NCBI GenBank assembly: GCA_020310875.1
Contig: CM035414.1
Span: forward strand, 194,114,653-194,178,652
DNA: 64,000 bases
Reading direction: 5' to 3'
Origin: Ceratopteris richardii
Taxonomy: Eukaryota > Streptophyta > Polypodiopsida > Polypodiales > Pteridaceae
Position numbers and translations under genes: made by a program. This document shows positions 11,225 through 22,160 of this stretch, one piece after another. The stretch's first letter is position 1. The number at the start of each line of letters is the position of its first letter. A model generated the notes under the pieces. That model ran no database searches and had not been told where the DNA came from. It saw only the letters and a program-made list of their open reading frames with translations.

Positions 11225-11700
11225 CTCTCTTCATGGCACACTCCCACTTGCCATGATCCTTTGTCTGCATAGCCTCTTTGTAGCAAGAGGTCTCAATGGA
11301 ATCTATTAGGATAACAAAATCTAAATCTGGAACATATGAATCAGGTGGATGTGAGACACGTGTAGAGCATCTCAATGGTTGCTAAACAAGAACATGTGCA
11401 GAGTGATCTGATCGGACATTGACTTGAACATCCCTATGTGCACCATTTTTATGCATGCTAACTACAAGACTAGTATCCTCAAATACCACTCTTCTCACTT
11501 CAACCTCCTTAATGGGTTGTTTATGCCTCTTAGAATCATTGAAAATGACATCAGTACTTATGATCAATGACTATGTTTCATGATCCCATAAGTGATATCC
11601 GAATTGTCCTTCTCAACCATATCCACGAAAAATGCATTTTTTTGACTTATGGTCCAACTTTTGTCTAAGACTCTTGGGTATAGAGAAAAATTTACGATTC
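11225..11700 (-). pseudogene. Copia H integrase C-terminal region
   Basis: The - strand carries KLDHKSKK followed by a GYGEKDNSDI-like region (about 11700-11580), then a STDVIFND block (11567-11530), all in broken frames. These correspond to the K-C-I-F-V-G-Y and R-D-V-x-F-N-E region at the end of copia integrase. The rest of integrase, protease and gag are not contiguous. Confidence 0.7.
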
Positions 11701-11925
11701 ATGTTTCCTTATGAGAAGATTGAAAAATTAATCTAGTTGGAAAGTAGTTTGACTATTATGGAAGAACTTGTGTAGGCACATCAAAGAAATTAGAAATAAA
11801 AAATTATCATCCTCAGTTCTATCTAAAAATATTAAATAATCATTGCATTTTCAAGAGAACATGAAGTGAATGTGAATAAAAAGTACACAACCATTGAAAA
11901 GAAGGTAAAAGCCATAGCTCATTCA
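11700..11925 (+). other. Short piece, possibly left part of gypsy C
   Basis: A + strand frame near 11870-11920 resembles the K-Y-x-x-V-x-x-K-V-x-P segment that precedes RT in some gypsy elements, as would fit the missing left part of element C before F inserted. The match is short and uncertain. Confidence 0.3.
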
Positions 11926-12845
11926 CCAAAAGAACTTGGAGAAGCTTGTAGAAGGTAGAAAAGTGAGTTGCAAAGTGAGGAAGTTTGGTAAAGCCAACTA
12001 GCACATGACTAGTCCTTGATCTTATGAAGATTCAAAAAGAATATTTAAGCATGTGATAAGTGCAATAAAATCTATTATGTACTTTTGAGCATCAAGGCAA
12101 AAGATTCGATACAAGATAGATTAGTTTGCAAATTGAGTAGCACAAAAAACTTGCTATCTTTGGATGAAACAATCAACTTCAAATGCTCATAGCAGTCAAC
12201 ATAATTACAAGTGTAAAACATACTTTTAGAGGAATGATACACATAGGGTTTAGTGTATAGAACATAGAAGATTACAAGTAATAAGCAAAATATGCTTTTG
12301 GAATGAGCTTGACACTCAACTATGTTACCTCCTATTTTTTAGCACTACGCAAAGATAGACCCTGAGATAGAAACACGAAGATTTCTCCCAATCTACTATA
12401 GAATGATTTGAGATTGGATGTAGATAATTTAGAAACTAATATCTTTTCAATGAATGCTCACATCCAATTGGGAGCTCTATTGAGAGAGCAAGAGCCTCTC
12501 TAAGTTTACTGTCTATTGAAAAAATGATGTAGAGAAATGAAGGAGCAAGACAGTGATGGCCACAAGTGCATGTATAATGATTTCATATAATGTAAAAGTG
12601 ATTTGAAGTCTTTATATGCACTCTTGAAGTGCTGCATGACTTCCATGAGCATCTTTTGAACGCAAATGAAGGTGGGACTAGTTGTTGAAGAGAATCAATC
12701 CACTTTCTTATAATGTAGGAAAAGTGAAGATCTAATTTGATCTACTTTTAGGTGATTAATTGATTCATTTAGTGCCAAGCTCAACTGCCTCAAGTTCTTG
12801 GGATTGGAGCACTCTTTTTCTCCTTCTACATGTGTAAAGATGTAT
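11926..12845 (-). mobile_element. Left (3') LTR of copia F
   Basis: Matches 22161-23057 over most of its length; shared landmarks include AGAACTTGGAGAAGCTTG and TGATCTACTTTT. No primer-binding site lies at its left edge, as expected for a 3' LTR. Its right edge is cut by the start of G. Confidence 0.7.
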
Positions 12846-13224
12846 TGGTGCAATTACTCCAAGCCTAAATGCTTGATCATTTATCCTAAGGCTCATATTT
12901 ACATTCATGTATTAGAACAAGAATGATCTCTTGTAAAGATTGACTTTTTTTACTACTTCTAAAAGTGCACATATGGAATCAATTCAATCATGAGTTGTTA
13001 GAAGAATTTGTTGATAAATTAATGGTGAGTTAGATGAAGATTGAGATCCTAAAATCTAGAGATACTTTTTGGTAAAAGCTTGAATTTCAAGTTCACAAAA
13101 GAGCTCCAACTTTAGCTATAAAAGAGGACTTCAAAAATTGCATAAGAATAGCCTGAATTGGAGAGATATTCATAGGGTTCCTAACTTGATATTGAGCTCA
13201 CATGATAGTTCTATCATTGCACCA
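12846..13224 (+). mobile_element. 5' LTR of copia G
   Basis: Begins TGGTGCAAT and ends ATTGCACCA, a perfect 9-bp terminal inverted repeat with TG...CA ends. It aligns with 20833-21195. Confidence 0.8.
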
Positions 13225-13440
13225 ACACTGTGCAATCATTCCTTGCCAATGTCAATGTAATCTATGTGCAGTAATACATATAGTTTTCTCATATCTCATA
13301 TCTTCTACTCTGTCATGTACCACTCATAATAGTGAGCTTTGTTTCGTAGTGTGTACTTGATCATTTGATGTGATCTATGCTGATATAGGATGTAGTTGAT
13401 AAACTTGGGAGTATTGGAGAAGAAATAGATTAAGAGCAGA
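13225..13440 (+). other. Leader of copia G
   Basis: Between the 5' LTR and the first gag similarity. No canonical TGGTATCAGAG primer site is visible; nothing else is recognised. Confidence 0.5.
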
Positions 13441-14010
13441 TAGTAACGCAAATCATAAATGGCATCAAGGCTCATGACAAATGGGAGTCCTTCACCACAA
13501 CAATGGACCTATATATGAACATGCATATACCTGACCTCAATACATTGATGTGGCAACTCTTCACATATGAGGCAAAGCCCAACAAGAATGGAGATGCTAG
13601 AGGAAATCAATCTTCTCCCCTTTACACTAATAAAACAAGACTAAAGATAAAGGTAAAGGTAAGAGGATGAAGAAGAGGGAAGTACCTCTCAAGCGAACTT
13701 CATAGGTAGAGGAAGAGGTACTAGAGGAAGGTGTAGAGGAGGAAACCAAGGCAAGGGAGATCATACAACTATGCACCTTCCAACATTTGTGGCTTGATCA
13801 ATCATACCACAAATGAATGCTTCAAGAACACAAAGAATTAGAAAGGAAGAGGCTTCCAAAGAGGAGGCTATGGACAATCAAGAGGCAGGTTCAATAATGG
13901 AGGAAACAACTATCAATACAATTACAACCAAGGCTACAACAATAGCCATCAAGGAGGCTTTAGAGGAAGAAGAGACTACAACAACCCTACTACTCATGAA
14001 TATGATAGGC
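13440..14010 (+). pseudogene. Copia G gag remnant with CCHC knuckle
   Basis: The + strand translation gives a gag middle segment (ALIGN-type IINGIKAHDKWESF at about 13450-13490). A degraded CCHC knuckle follows at about 13775-13815, where SNICGLINHTTNEC is readable with the first Cys changed to Ser. Next comes an Asn/Gly-rich tail (RGGYGQSRGRFNNGG). Frameshifts and stops interrupt it. Gag would package the element RNA. The N-terminal gag domain is absent. Confidence 0.7.
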
Positions 14011-14136
14011 AAGCAAGGTAAAGATGATGAGTACCTATTCTATATTGATTTTGGTTGCTCCAATCATGTAATAGACAATGTAGCATTGTTGTCTCATCTT
14101 GAAGAACCCAAAGGAAAGCATGAAGTCCAAATAAGT
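14010..14136 (+). pseudogene. Copia G protease start, cut by element A
   Basis: FYIDFGCSNHVIDN corresponds to the copia protease active-site region (usual D-S-G-C-S-x-H; here D-F-G-C, so the Ser is lost). The match stops exactly where the LTR of element A begins at 14137. Confidence 0.75.
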
Positions 14137-15184
14137 TGTTGGGGGATTCTTGGACAAGAAGGGATTTGAGTGTTTGTAGTAGAAAAGGGAAAGACAAGAA
14201 GAAAGATACACACTGGAAGCCTCTGTCGATTGATTATAATAACACAAATACAATGGTGATGCACAATACAATCCAATGCTTCTGTGCAAAATCCCATAGA
14301 GTGCTCAATTACAAAATACCAAATACCCAAGGTCTTGTTGTTGCCGGCCTCCTCTGCACCAGACCTCCACCTTCTCCAAGCCTGCACTTGTGCACACCTT
14401 GCACAAAGCTTCCAATAAGGGGAAGGGATGGACACCTTCTGTCCGCACGTGTACACTTCAATGAGACCTTGGGATCCTTGGGGGACTAGCTTAGAACCTC
14501 TCTACACACTTCCTTAGTCACTCTTCATGCACACCTTGCACTTCACTTCTTTGTGTCGCACACTATGTGTCTCTTGCACGCTCTCTCTTGCCTAACATAG
14601 ACTATGCTCACCTTGCTTAGTCTTGCTTGGTCCTTTAAGAATAGTCCTTGCCTTGATTTGAGTGTGGATTCACATACGCTCCTAACTACAAGAGTATCTT
14701 GGTGCTCACTTTGATGTCCCAATATTGTCTTCAAAAGTGGGCAGCCAACGAATCCCTGTGTTGTCCTGTAGTGACTTGAGACTAAAAACAAAAAATTTAA
14801 TTCGGGGGCCATACTTTCACTTCTGCGTACGCTGTCGCTTCACATACCTTCACCTTTTGCCTTTTAATTCTTCACTTGTACACCTAAGAGAGGGTTCACC
14901 TGAACCTTCCAAAACACTTTAAAAGCACATTGAACCTTAGAGAAATTAGAGAAATACCTATGCAACCTGCAACCAACTTCCTCCAATTTACCCTTTGTGA
15001 ACCAATTAATTGTGCACTACCTGTGCACTTTGACACCTGAACTTTGAACCTTTGACTTCATCCATGTTGACTTTGACCTTGAACCAATTGACTTTGACTA
15101 GTTTGACTTTGATCTTTTGAGTTTGATTGCATTTGACTTTGATTGTGGTTGACTTTGACTAACATGACTTTTATGGGCTCAATA
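14137..15184 (-). mobile_element. 3' LTR of element A
   Basis: In + reading it runs TGTTGGGGGATTC to ATGGGCTCAATA. It aligns with the B LTR at 28567-29487 (TGTTGAGGGATTC to GGGCTCAACA). A polypurine-like tract (reverse of GTTGCCCACCACCTAA) follows at 15185-15200. Confidence 0.85.
15040..15175 (-). promoter_or_regulatory. TTGAC (W-box core) array at the LTR edge of A
   Basis: About ten TTGAC cores occur in 135 bp, mostly as TTGACTTTGAC units of roughly 12-15 bp. On the element strand this is the first part of U3, where enhancers lie. TTGAC is the core of the W-box bound by WRKY factors. Function is inferred. Confidence 0.6.
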
Positions 15185-16038
15185 GTTGCCCACCACCTAA
15201 TGTGCCCTCCGACCCGGAGAGCTACAACCAAAACAATGAGCATATATGACACCATGAGTTATGTGCTACAAATCTTCAAAAGGACACCTGAGCAGCTACC
15301 AAGTGCACCAGAAGCAAGAGAGAACATGCATTAGGGAAGAACCCAAAAGTGGAATTTTTGCATGGAAAAGCAATGGAGGGCAATGGGAGGGTAGAAAGGA
15401 GGGGGAAGGGAGGGCTGAGGGGCTGAGATGGATAGGGTAGGGAGGGGTATGGATGTGGCTGGGCAGAAGGATAAACAGAGGGTGAGGGAGTAGGTTTATG
15501 GGGTATGGAGAGGGCCAAAAGGAGCAAACAATAAAGCAACAGAGGGTGCATATGGGAATTGTGAAACATAAGCTAAAACAAAGTGAGAATAGACCATGTG
15601 GATCATGTGGTGAAATAAAAACATGTGATAAATGTGCTCAAAACATGCGATTGATGACCAAAAGTCAAAGAAAAGGTGGGATTTTGGAAAACTTAAGGCA
15701 AAAAATGAATCTGAAGGTGCCAAAATACATGGAAATGACCTCAATTTTGAAAAAAATGGCCATCCGAGGCGCAATCTAGAGCCAAAAGGTTTGAATCATA
15801 GGAAATAAAAAATATATAGATAAATAATAAATAATGAGGATAATGAAAATATATAAAAATTTTTCCTCCCTTTTTTTTAACACACTTTTTTTTGCAAATC
15901 TGAAAAAAATAAAAAAAATAGAAGAAAAGAAAATAAAAATAAATAAAGAAAGAAATTAAATAAACCAAAATAAAAAATATAAAAGTAAAAATAAAATAAA
16001 ATAAAATAAAAAGAAATGTGGGAGAGGGCGGGGGGCAG

Positions 16039-16074
<36 letters not shown>

Positions 16075-16500
16075 CAAAAAAATCCTTAGGAGGGGCTTTT
16101 TTTTCTTGAAAAAAATCCCTAGGGGGGCCTTTTTTTTGAAAATATCCAAAATTAGAGAGAAATTCAGAAAAAATCCAAAAAATGCAAACAAATCCAAAAA
16201 ACTTCTCAAAAACTTCTCACAAAATTCTCAAAAAATTCCCTATAGGTCTAGGCCAATTTTTCTCACTCAAAACCACAGAGAGCTTCCTTTATTCCTCCAA
16301 TTTGGTAAGAAAATGACACCTAAAAGGGATGAAAAATGCTAGAAAAATTCTAAAAAATACTTGAAAAATTTCAAAACATTTCCAAAAATTGTACTAATGC
16401 CAAGGACTATGAAAGGTTTGCTAAAGTCCCTAAAAACACAAAGATCAAGCATGAAAAAAGATAAAAACTACTAAAACATAATAAAAAATGACATGAGAAG
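15185..16500 (-). other. Non-coding 3' region of element A
   Basis: AT-rich, with a pyrimidine/purine section including a GAGA tract at 16040-16065 and A/T homopolymers. It is similar in order and sequence to 24677-26050 of element B (for example GTGAGAATAGACCATGTGGA in both). Open frames here are low-complexity only. Confidence 0.7.
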
Positions 16501-16501
16501 G

Positions 16502-17128
16502 CTATGTACAACCTAGACAAATTTTGCAGGTTCCAAGTGATCCATAAATCTTCAGTTGGCCTGATGATAGGCATTGAGCCTTGATCTTGATATGTTGACT
16601 CAGAGAAACTCCTCCATAATCTCCAATTGTACTGCACTTCATTTGTTTTGTCTTTATTTTGGGCGTACTGACGATTTGATAGGGCCACCTTAAATCCTTC
16701 AGTAAAATATTATCTCCTCCATACTGCATCTTCTGTTTCCAAAAACTTGCAGGTACTCCTTCCACATCCTTGTAAAGCCCTACGCTTACTATCATAAAAA
16801 CTGACATAACATATGATAACCATACCAGTATCCATAAAAAAAAGGCCATTGACATATGATTTGGAGTAGCTTCATCACTACTGCACTTAAGGGCTCTGCT
16901 TTTCTTCTCTTTGCTATGGCCTTTGACTGAGACTGTTTCACTCGAATCAGTAACCTGAGTGATTTCCTCTTTTTCTTCATATGCTTCTTCTCTACTTGAG
17001 TTTGGAAAAATTCCATAGCACGAAGATGAGTCTTCTGCATGGAGCCAAGCCAACATGTTTTCATCTTCATATAAATTTGCTCCTTCAAATAGATCTACTT
17101 CTGGGTTGTCCAACAATTCTTCTTCCAT
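16502..17128 (-). CDS. Element A ORF with acidic region and one hydrophobic segment
   Basis: 208 codons starting MEEELLDNPE. An acidic, Ser-rich N-terminal part (residues 1-65) has EDENMLAWL and EDSSSCYGIF. A Lys-rich stretch follows (70-80), then a ~25-residue hydrophobic segment (about 92-118, rich in W, F, M, V) and a basic C-terminal part with QMKCSTIGD. The same blocks occur in the 305-codon ORF of element B, so the frame has been kept in two copies. It lies after protease, where other elements have RT or an env-like gene, but shows no RT motif. The function is not known to me. An env-like or membrane-anchored accessory protein is one possibility. Confidence 0.55.
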   Translation of the reverse strand: MEEELLDNPEVDLFEGANLYEDENMLAWLHAEDSSSCYGIFPNSSREEAYEEKEEITQVTDSSETVSVKGHSKEKKSRALKCSSDEATPNHMSMAFFLWILVWLSYVMSVFMIVSVGLYKDVEGVPASFWKQKMQYGGDNILLKDLRWPYQIVSTPKIKTKQMKCSTIGDYGGVSLSQHIKIKAQCLSSGQLKIYGSLGTCKICLGCT

Positions 17129-17143
17129 ACAAATACCAATTTT

Positions 17144-17566
17144 CTACATCATGCTGGTATGTCTTTGATTGTCTGGTCCTTCTTCTAAAATGATCCGCCA
17201 CAACTCTTTTCCCTCTTGCTTTACCCACATTGTGTCCTTGCCCCACTCATGTAGTACATTGGCATGCCTTAACCAAGGTCTCCCAATTAACAGAGGGAAA
17301 CTTCCTTCTACCTGTGGTAGCCTTAAAACAATAAAATCCAAGTTAAAGATGGTACCTTGTATCTTGACTAGAACTCCAAGGACCACTGCCATAGGCTTTA
17401 CTATGCTTTGGTTTGCCAGTGTTATAGTGAAGTTTGTAGGTCTCGAAGGGTGTAGTCCAATCTTTTTCATGGTATATTTAGGCATCAAGTTAATGCCAGA
17501 ACCACCGTCCACAATAACTCCTTGAAACTCATGACCTTTGATAGAGACTGTTAGCCTAGGACTCAT
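17144..17566 (-). CDS. Element A retropepsin-like aspartic protease
   Basis: 140 codons. VDGGSGINLMPKYTMKKIGL is the retropepsin active-site region, with D-G-G-S in place of the usual D-T/S-G-A. The second conserved block, PLLIGRPWLRHANV, lies near residue 92-105. In gypsy elements this enzyme matures gag-pol. It lies between gag (upstream on the - strand) and the hydrophobic-segment ORF. Element B has lost this domain. Confidence 0.8.
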   Translation of the reverse strand: MSPRLTVSIKGHEFQGVIVDGGSGINLMPKYTMKKIGLHPSRPTNFTITLANQSIVKPMAVVLGVLVKIQGTIFNLDFIVLRLPQVEGSFPLLIGRPWLRHANVLHEWGKDTMWVKQEGKELWRIILEEGPDNQRHTSMM

Positions 17567-17569
17567 AAT

Positions 17570-18345
17570 CTGTGAGGGGTGCTTCCCCTACACCTTTACC
17601 TTTATGGATAATAGCACCCTTTGCCACTAAACTTGTTGTGGACGTTTCATCAATTATCTGTAAGAGTTTTGACCTAAACTTCCCATCCATTTTTATTAAA
17701 TAAAAAATACTGACCTCCTTTTTCATGGACTTGAATAGTCTGGAAGCTTTTGATTCCTTAAGAGCATGGGCTCTAATTGACTTATCAAACTCCTCATCAG
17801 CCCTATTGAATGCATGTTCAATGGCATCACTGGTACCTATGAATTTTTTTCTGCCTTGTATCTACACATGTGGTGGCTTTGTCTTCAAATGCAAGTTTGT
17901 CTTTGTTCAATCCATCAATCATTGTATTTTGACCTATTTCCACTTGAGCCTTCCCCTTGCTTCTTTTCTGCACTATAAAAGATTTAATTTCTTCTAACTA
18001 CACCACCCTAGTAGATGGTGATGGCACCCTCGCTTGATCTACCATTTCTTCTTTGCACATAGAAATCATTTGAATGTGGGGACCAAATGAAGATGCTTGG
18101 TTCTTAGGACAACAATTAGTATAGTGGTCTCTAGCCTCTGGGTAGTTCCTGCAAGGAGGGGCATTTTCTGGTAGAGTGTGCCTACTTTGGTAATGCCCAT
18201 ATTCTCCACATCTGAAAAAAATAATTGGCCTCCTTGGCCCATTTCCGAAGTTATCCCTCTGTCTAGGGTTGTGATTTAAGATTGGAAATGTTAAGGCATA
18301 TGATGGTAACATGAATCTCCTAAGTAGGATATTGTATGTGCCAAC
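17570..18345 (-). pseudogene. Element A gag C-terminal part with CCHC knuckles
   Basis: The - strand frame 18408-17998 includes RCGEYGHYQSRH and ARDHYTNCCP, degraded CCHC knuckles matching those of element B. It then continues, with stops, into a segment similar to the start of the B ORF (17990-17570). The N-terminal gag domain is missing because the element is cut near 18345-18365. Confidence 0.7.
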
Positions 18346-18369
18346 AATAAAAAAGAACCTAATTAGTGT

Positions 18370-18670
18370 TGGATAGATCCTTGAGAAGGGTTTACAGGTT
18401 AGATTCACAAGGAATGGAGCATATGTGGAAGACCCTCAGCAAGGTTTCAACAGGATTGCAAAAGGTGAGAAATTTGGTAGATTTTTCACATTTCAAGTTG
18501 AAGATACAAGAAATATTAATCTCTCCAATTACAAAGATCAAACCCTATCTAAATTGGAGATATGGCATACGGAATTAGGTCATATAGATGAAAGGAGATT
18601 GAAGCAAATATGCATGGATCAAAGTGTGCTTGGCATTCCAAATGTGTCCAAGCAACACATGATTTACAAA
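18370..18670 (+). pseudogene. Copia G pre-integrase domain
   Basis: The + strand frame reads KLEIWHTELGHIDERRLKQI and IYKCGGRGC. This is the GAG-pre-integrase zinc region (W-H-x-x-x-G-H followed by C-x2-C-like residues) of copia pol. It follows element A, showing the continuation of the G polyprotein. Confidence 0.85.
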
Positions 18671-19240
18671 TGTGGAGGCAGAGGCTGTTTCCATAGCATC
18701 TTACCTAATGAATACGTCTCTGGATGGAATGACACCTTATGAGGCATGGAATGGTAGGAGACCTTCTTTAGATCATTGTAAGATCTTTGGGTGCATTGCT
18801 AATGCACATATACCCTCATAAATTAGGGGAATGCTTGATCAAAAAGCTGAGAGATGCATATTCATTGGCTATGATGAGAATCACAAAGGATATAGGTTGT
18901 ATAATCCTTCTAACAAAGGATTTAGAGTTAGTAGGGATGTGGTATTTGATGAAAATAACTCTTGGTTTGAAGATGATTATAGGAAAATAAAGCTACTTAT
19001 GATTCGGAAAATGATTTTCAAAATCTGACTCAAGAAGAACCACATATATCAGATGGTGTCAACTCAGAAGATGAAGAACACATTGATTTCAAAGCTTGGA
19101 ATTCCAAGAGTAGGAGAAAGTTTAAACAATTGGATGATATTCCATGATTCATCCAACCAAGCACTTAGAAGATCTCAAAGGGAAATCAAGAAACCTATAA
19201 GGTATGTCTATGACACATCATTAGTCACTAAGCATTCTAT
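18670..19240 (+). pseudogene. Copia G integrase end and hinge
   Basis: Readable parts are DHCKIFGCIAN, KAERCIFIGYDENHKGYRLYNPSNKGF and SRDVVFDEN. These come from the C-terminal part of copia integrase. The catalytic D,D(35)E core is deleted between the pre-integrase domain and this block. Hinge sequence follows with stops. Confidence 0.85.
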
Positions 19241-19249
19241 ATACATGGC

Positions 19250-20782
19250 TTAAGATTCTATGTCAGAAGAACCTTCTTCATTTGAAGAAGCCAACAAGAA
19301 AGAATAATGGAGAGAAGCTATGCAAGAAGAAATTGAAGCACTTCAAGAGAATAACACATGGGATTTGGTTCTAAAAAAACCATTCATGAAGGTAATAGGA
19401 TCCAGGTGGATTTACAAAGTTAAACAAAAATCAGATGGGACAATCAACAGGTGTAAAGCAAGGCTAGTAGCAAAGGGGTTGGTCAAATCCATGGAGAAGA
19501 TTATGAGTAGACCTTCTCACCTGTAGCTAAGATGCCAACTATCAGAGTTTTAGTAAGTATTGGTGCCTCAAAGAATTGGAATTTGTACTAGCTAGATGTT
19601 AAAAATGCATTCCTTAATGAATGGATCTTGGAAGAGGTGTACATGGCTCAACCCCCAAGATATGAAGGCAAAGACAAACCTGGTTTTGTATGTAAATTAA
19701 GAAAAGCATTGTATGGTTTAAAGCAAGCTCCTAGAGCTTGGAACCATAGGCTTGTCACATACTAATAGGACCAAGGCTTTGTTGCAAGCAAGGCAGATTC
19801 TTCATTGTTCATTATAAAGACTAATTCAAAAGATCTTTATCTATGTGTTTATGTGGATAATATCATTATTACAGGGAATGATGCCAATGGCATCAAGAGA
19901 ATCAAAGCTCAGATGATGGAAGAGTTCAAGATCAATGATCTTGGATTGCTTACATATTTTCTTGGTTTAGAGATTGTTTGTATAGAATTTGGTGTTTTCA
20001 TTACTCAAAGGAAGTATATCCATGATATGCTAGTTAAGTTCAAGATGGAAAATTAAAAAAGTCTAGGTACACCCATGGAAGTGAACCAGAAACTCAGTAC
20101 TCATGAAGGACAACTGCTTGAAGACATTCCAAGTTATCAAAGACTTGTTTGGAGTCTCAATTATGCAACCCTAATAAGAGTTGACATATGCTACGAAGTA
20201 AGTACATTGAGTCAATTCATGCATACACCAAAAGAACCTCACTTGGAAGCTCCCAAAAGGATCTTAAAATACTTGGAGAATACCATGAAGAAGGGCTATT
20301 TTATCCATTCACATATGACTTGGATATCAAGCTATACTCTGATGCACACTGTGCTGGCTCAAAAGGGGATAGGAGGAGCACTTCTGGCTACCTATCTTTT
20401 GCAGGATCAAAGTCAGTTTCATGGTCATCAAAGAAACAACCAATTATGGCATTGTCATCAAATGAAGCAGAATATAGAGGCCTAGAAAATGCAACACAAG
20501 GAGCAATGTGGTTAAAGCTACTCTACTTAGAATTGGGGATACATACATATACTCCAATGATCTTTGGAGATAACACTAGATCACTTCATTTAGCTTCTAA
20601 TCTTGTGAATCATGCAAGGACTAAGCACATTTAAGTGCATTATCATCATGTGAGAGAGAAGCTACTTAGCAAGGACATACAACTTTCCTATGTATCAACA
20701 AACTTGCAATGTGTAGATATGATAACTAAATCTTTGGATGGAACTAAATTGAACAGGTTCAAAATGATGATTGGATTGTAGG
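19250..20782 (+). pseudogene. Copia G reverse transcriptase and RNase H
   Basis: RT begins with EEIEALQENNTWDLV and RWIYKVKQKSDG, and RLVAKG is at 19320-19490. It breaks frame at about 19490-19800 and continues with LYLCVYVDNIIITGND at 19805-19880. The catalytic YVDD is changed to YVDN. RNase H has SDAHCAGSKGDRRSTSGY and ALSSNEAEYRGL at 20330-20480, NHARTKHI, and the end KSLDGTKLNRFK near 20740-20770. At least five disruptions make it inactive. Confidence 0.9.
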
Positions 20783-20813
20783 AGATTAAAGTGAATTGAA
20801 GCCCAAGTATATT

Positions 20814-20832
20814 AGGCTTGAGGGGGAGCTTT
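20814..20832 (+). promoter_or_regulatory. Polypurine tract of copia G
   Basis: GGCTTGAGGGGGAGCTTT directly precedes the TGATGCAATTACTCC start of the 3' LTR. Confidence 0.8.
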
Positions 20833-21195
20833 TGATGCAATTACTCCAAGCTTTAATGCTTCTTCATTTATCCTAAGGCTCATATGTATATTCATGTATT
20901 AGCACATGAATGATCTCTTGTAAAGATTGAATTTTTTTTTACTACGTGTAAAAGTGTACATATGGAATCACTTCAATCACGAGTTGTTAGGAGAATCTGT
21001 TCATGAATTATTGGTGAGTTAAATGGAGATTGAGATCCTAAAATCTAGAGATACATTTTGTTAGAAGTTTGAATTTCAAATTCAGAAAAGAGCTCCAACT
21101 TAAGCTATAAAAGAGGACTTCAAAAGCCACATAAGAGTAGCCCAAATCGGAGAGATATGCAGAGGGATCGTAACTTGATATTGAGCTCACATCAT
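20833..21195 (+). mobile_element. 3' LTR of copia G
   Basis: Aligns with 12846-13224 from TGATGCAATTACTCC to GATATTGAGCTCACAT. The last ~20 bp, including the ATTGCACCA end, are not matched. The right edge runs into gag of element F and may be truncated. Confidence 0.75.
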
Positions 21196-21196
21196 A

Positions 21197-22147
21197 GCCT
21201 CTATTGTTATTGTTGAATTTGTGTGAACTTGTGCCTCTATCGCTACCATATCCACCTTTTTCACTTCCTTTCTAGGACTTCCCATTGAACTAGCAATTCT
21301 GAGTGGTGTGGTTAGTCTTATTGTAGATGGCACAAGGTTGAACATTCAAACCTTTGGATTTGTCATGCTTTAGTCCTTTCTTCTTCCCTTTCCACTTGCT
21401 CTTGCTTGCAAAGTTGGCTTGGGAAGTCTTCTCTTCATCTTGTTTCTTCTTCTTGCATTTCAGCTTCCTATCCTTCTTATCTGTATATAGAGCACTATTT
21501 GAATTACCATGATAGGAGTTACCTTCCTTTATGCTATTGTTGGCCTCTTGATTGAAGATTTGTCCACGAAAGATGTTGAAATCTGGAGTTTGCACATCCA
21601 TGATGAGATCCTAAGCCATCGTGAAAGATTGTCATTGCTTATCACTTTGAATCCCCTTGAGATTTTGCATCATCATAGCCTCTTCTTCAATCAGCTCTCT
21701 AATGGATGCTAACTAATCGACAACCTCCTTGACCTTGGTAACAAACTCCATGATGGTTTGTATAGGTTTCATCTTCATTTGATTGAACTCGTACCAAAGA
21801 TGATTGTTTCTTGCTTTGGTACTAGCAGAAAAGAAAGTCTCTAGGGCATCCCAAGTCTCTTGAGGTGTCTAGCATCCTCTAATATGTCGTAATAGAAAAT
21901 GAGAGATAAAGTTTATTATGTATGACCTTTCTTGAGCATCCCTTGCACACCAAAGTCTGAGCTTATATGTCTCCTCTTGTGTAAGTCCTCCTTTGAATCT
22001 TGGAATAGGCATAACTTCATCACCTGCTACAGTTCCATAAAGATTTCTACCTTGCAAATAGACCTCCATTCTGATTTTCCAAGCCACGTAGTTGTGTCAA
22101 TGAAGCTTCTCAATCATTGAGGGAAAGACATCACCCATCTTGATCTA
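21197..22147 (-). pseudogene. Copia F gag
   Basis: The - strand frames include MAWKIRMEVYLQGRNLYG and KLRLWCARDAQERSYI (22087-21869), matching the UBN2-type gag N-terminal domain. The middle gag follows, then a Lys-rich tail with CAIYNKTNHTTQNC (21330-21295), a CCHC knuckle whose second Cys is Tyr. Stops near 21870 and 21600 break it. The knuckle resembles that of element G, so F and G are probably related families. Confidence 0.8.
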
Positions 22148-22159
22148 GCTCTGATACCA
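22148..22159 (-). promoter_or_regulatory. Primer-binding site of copia F
   Basis: On the - strand it reads TGGTATCAGAGC, the standard plant copia site complementary to the 3' end of initiator tRNA-Met. It sits one base from the right LTR and upstream of gag. Confidence 0.9.
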
Positions 22160-22160
22160 C

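Larger units (their letters stand above)
14137..18365 (-). mobile_element. Gypsy-like element A, 3' half, inserted in copia G
   Basis: It contains the 3' LTR (14137-15184), a long non-coding 3' region, an ORF with a hydrophobic segment, a protease and gag knuckles, all on the - strand. It is closely parallel to element B at 24407-29487. There is no RT, RNase H or integrase, and no 5' LTR: the right end stops near 18345-18365 within gag, so the element is truncated there. Confidence 0.75.
12846..21195 (+). mobile_element. Copia element G (+), carrying element A
   Basis: A pair of ~370-bp LTRs (12846-13224 and 20833-21195) brackets + strand gag, protease, pre-integrase, integrase end, RT and RNase H in copia order. 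The coding region is interrupted inside protease at 14136 and resumes near 18370, after gypsy-like element A. The gag N-terminus and the integrase catalytic core are missing, so the element is dead. No clear TSD is found. Confidence 0.8.

Noticed and set aside
15276-16342. Long-looking Leu/Phe- or Lys-rich frames in the 3' region of element A
   Set aside because: Low-complexity translation of purine/pyrimidine-rich non-coding sequence; not shared as a frame with element B.
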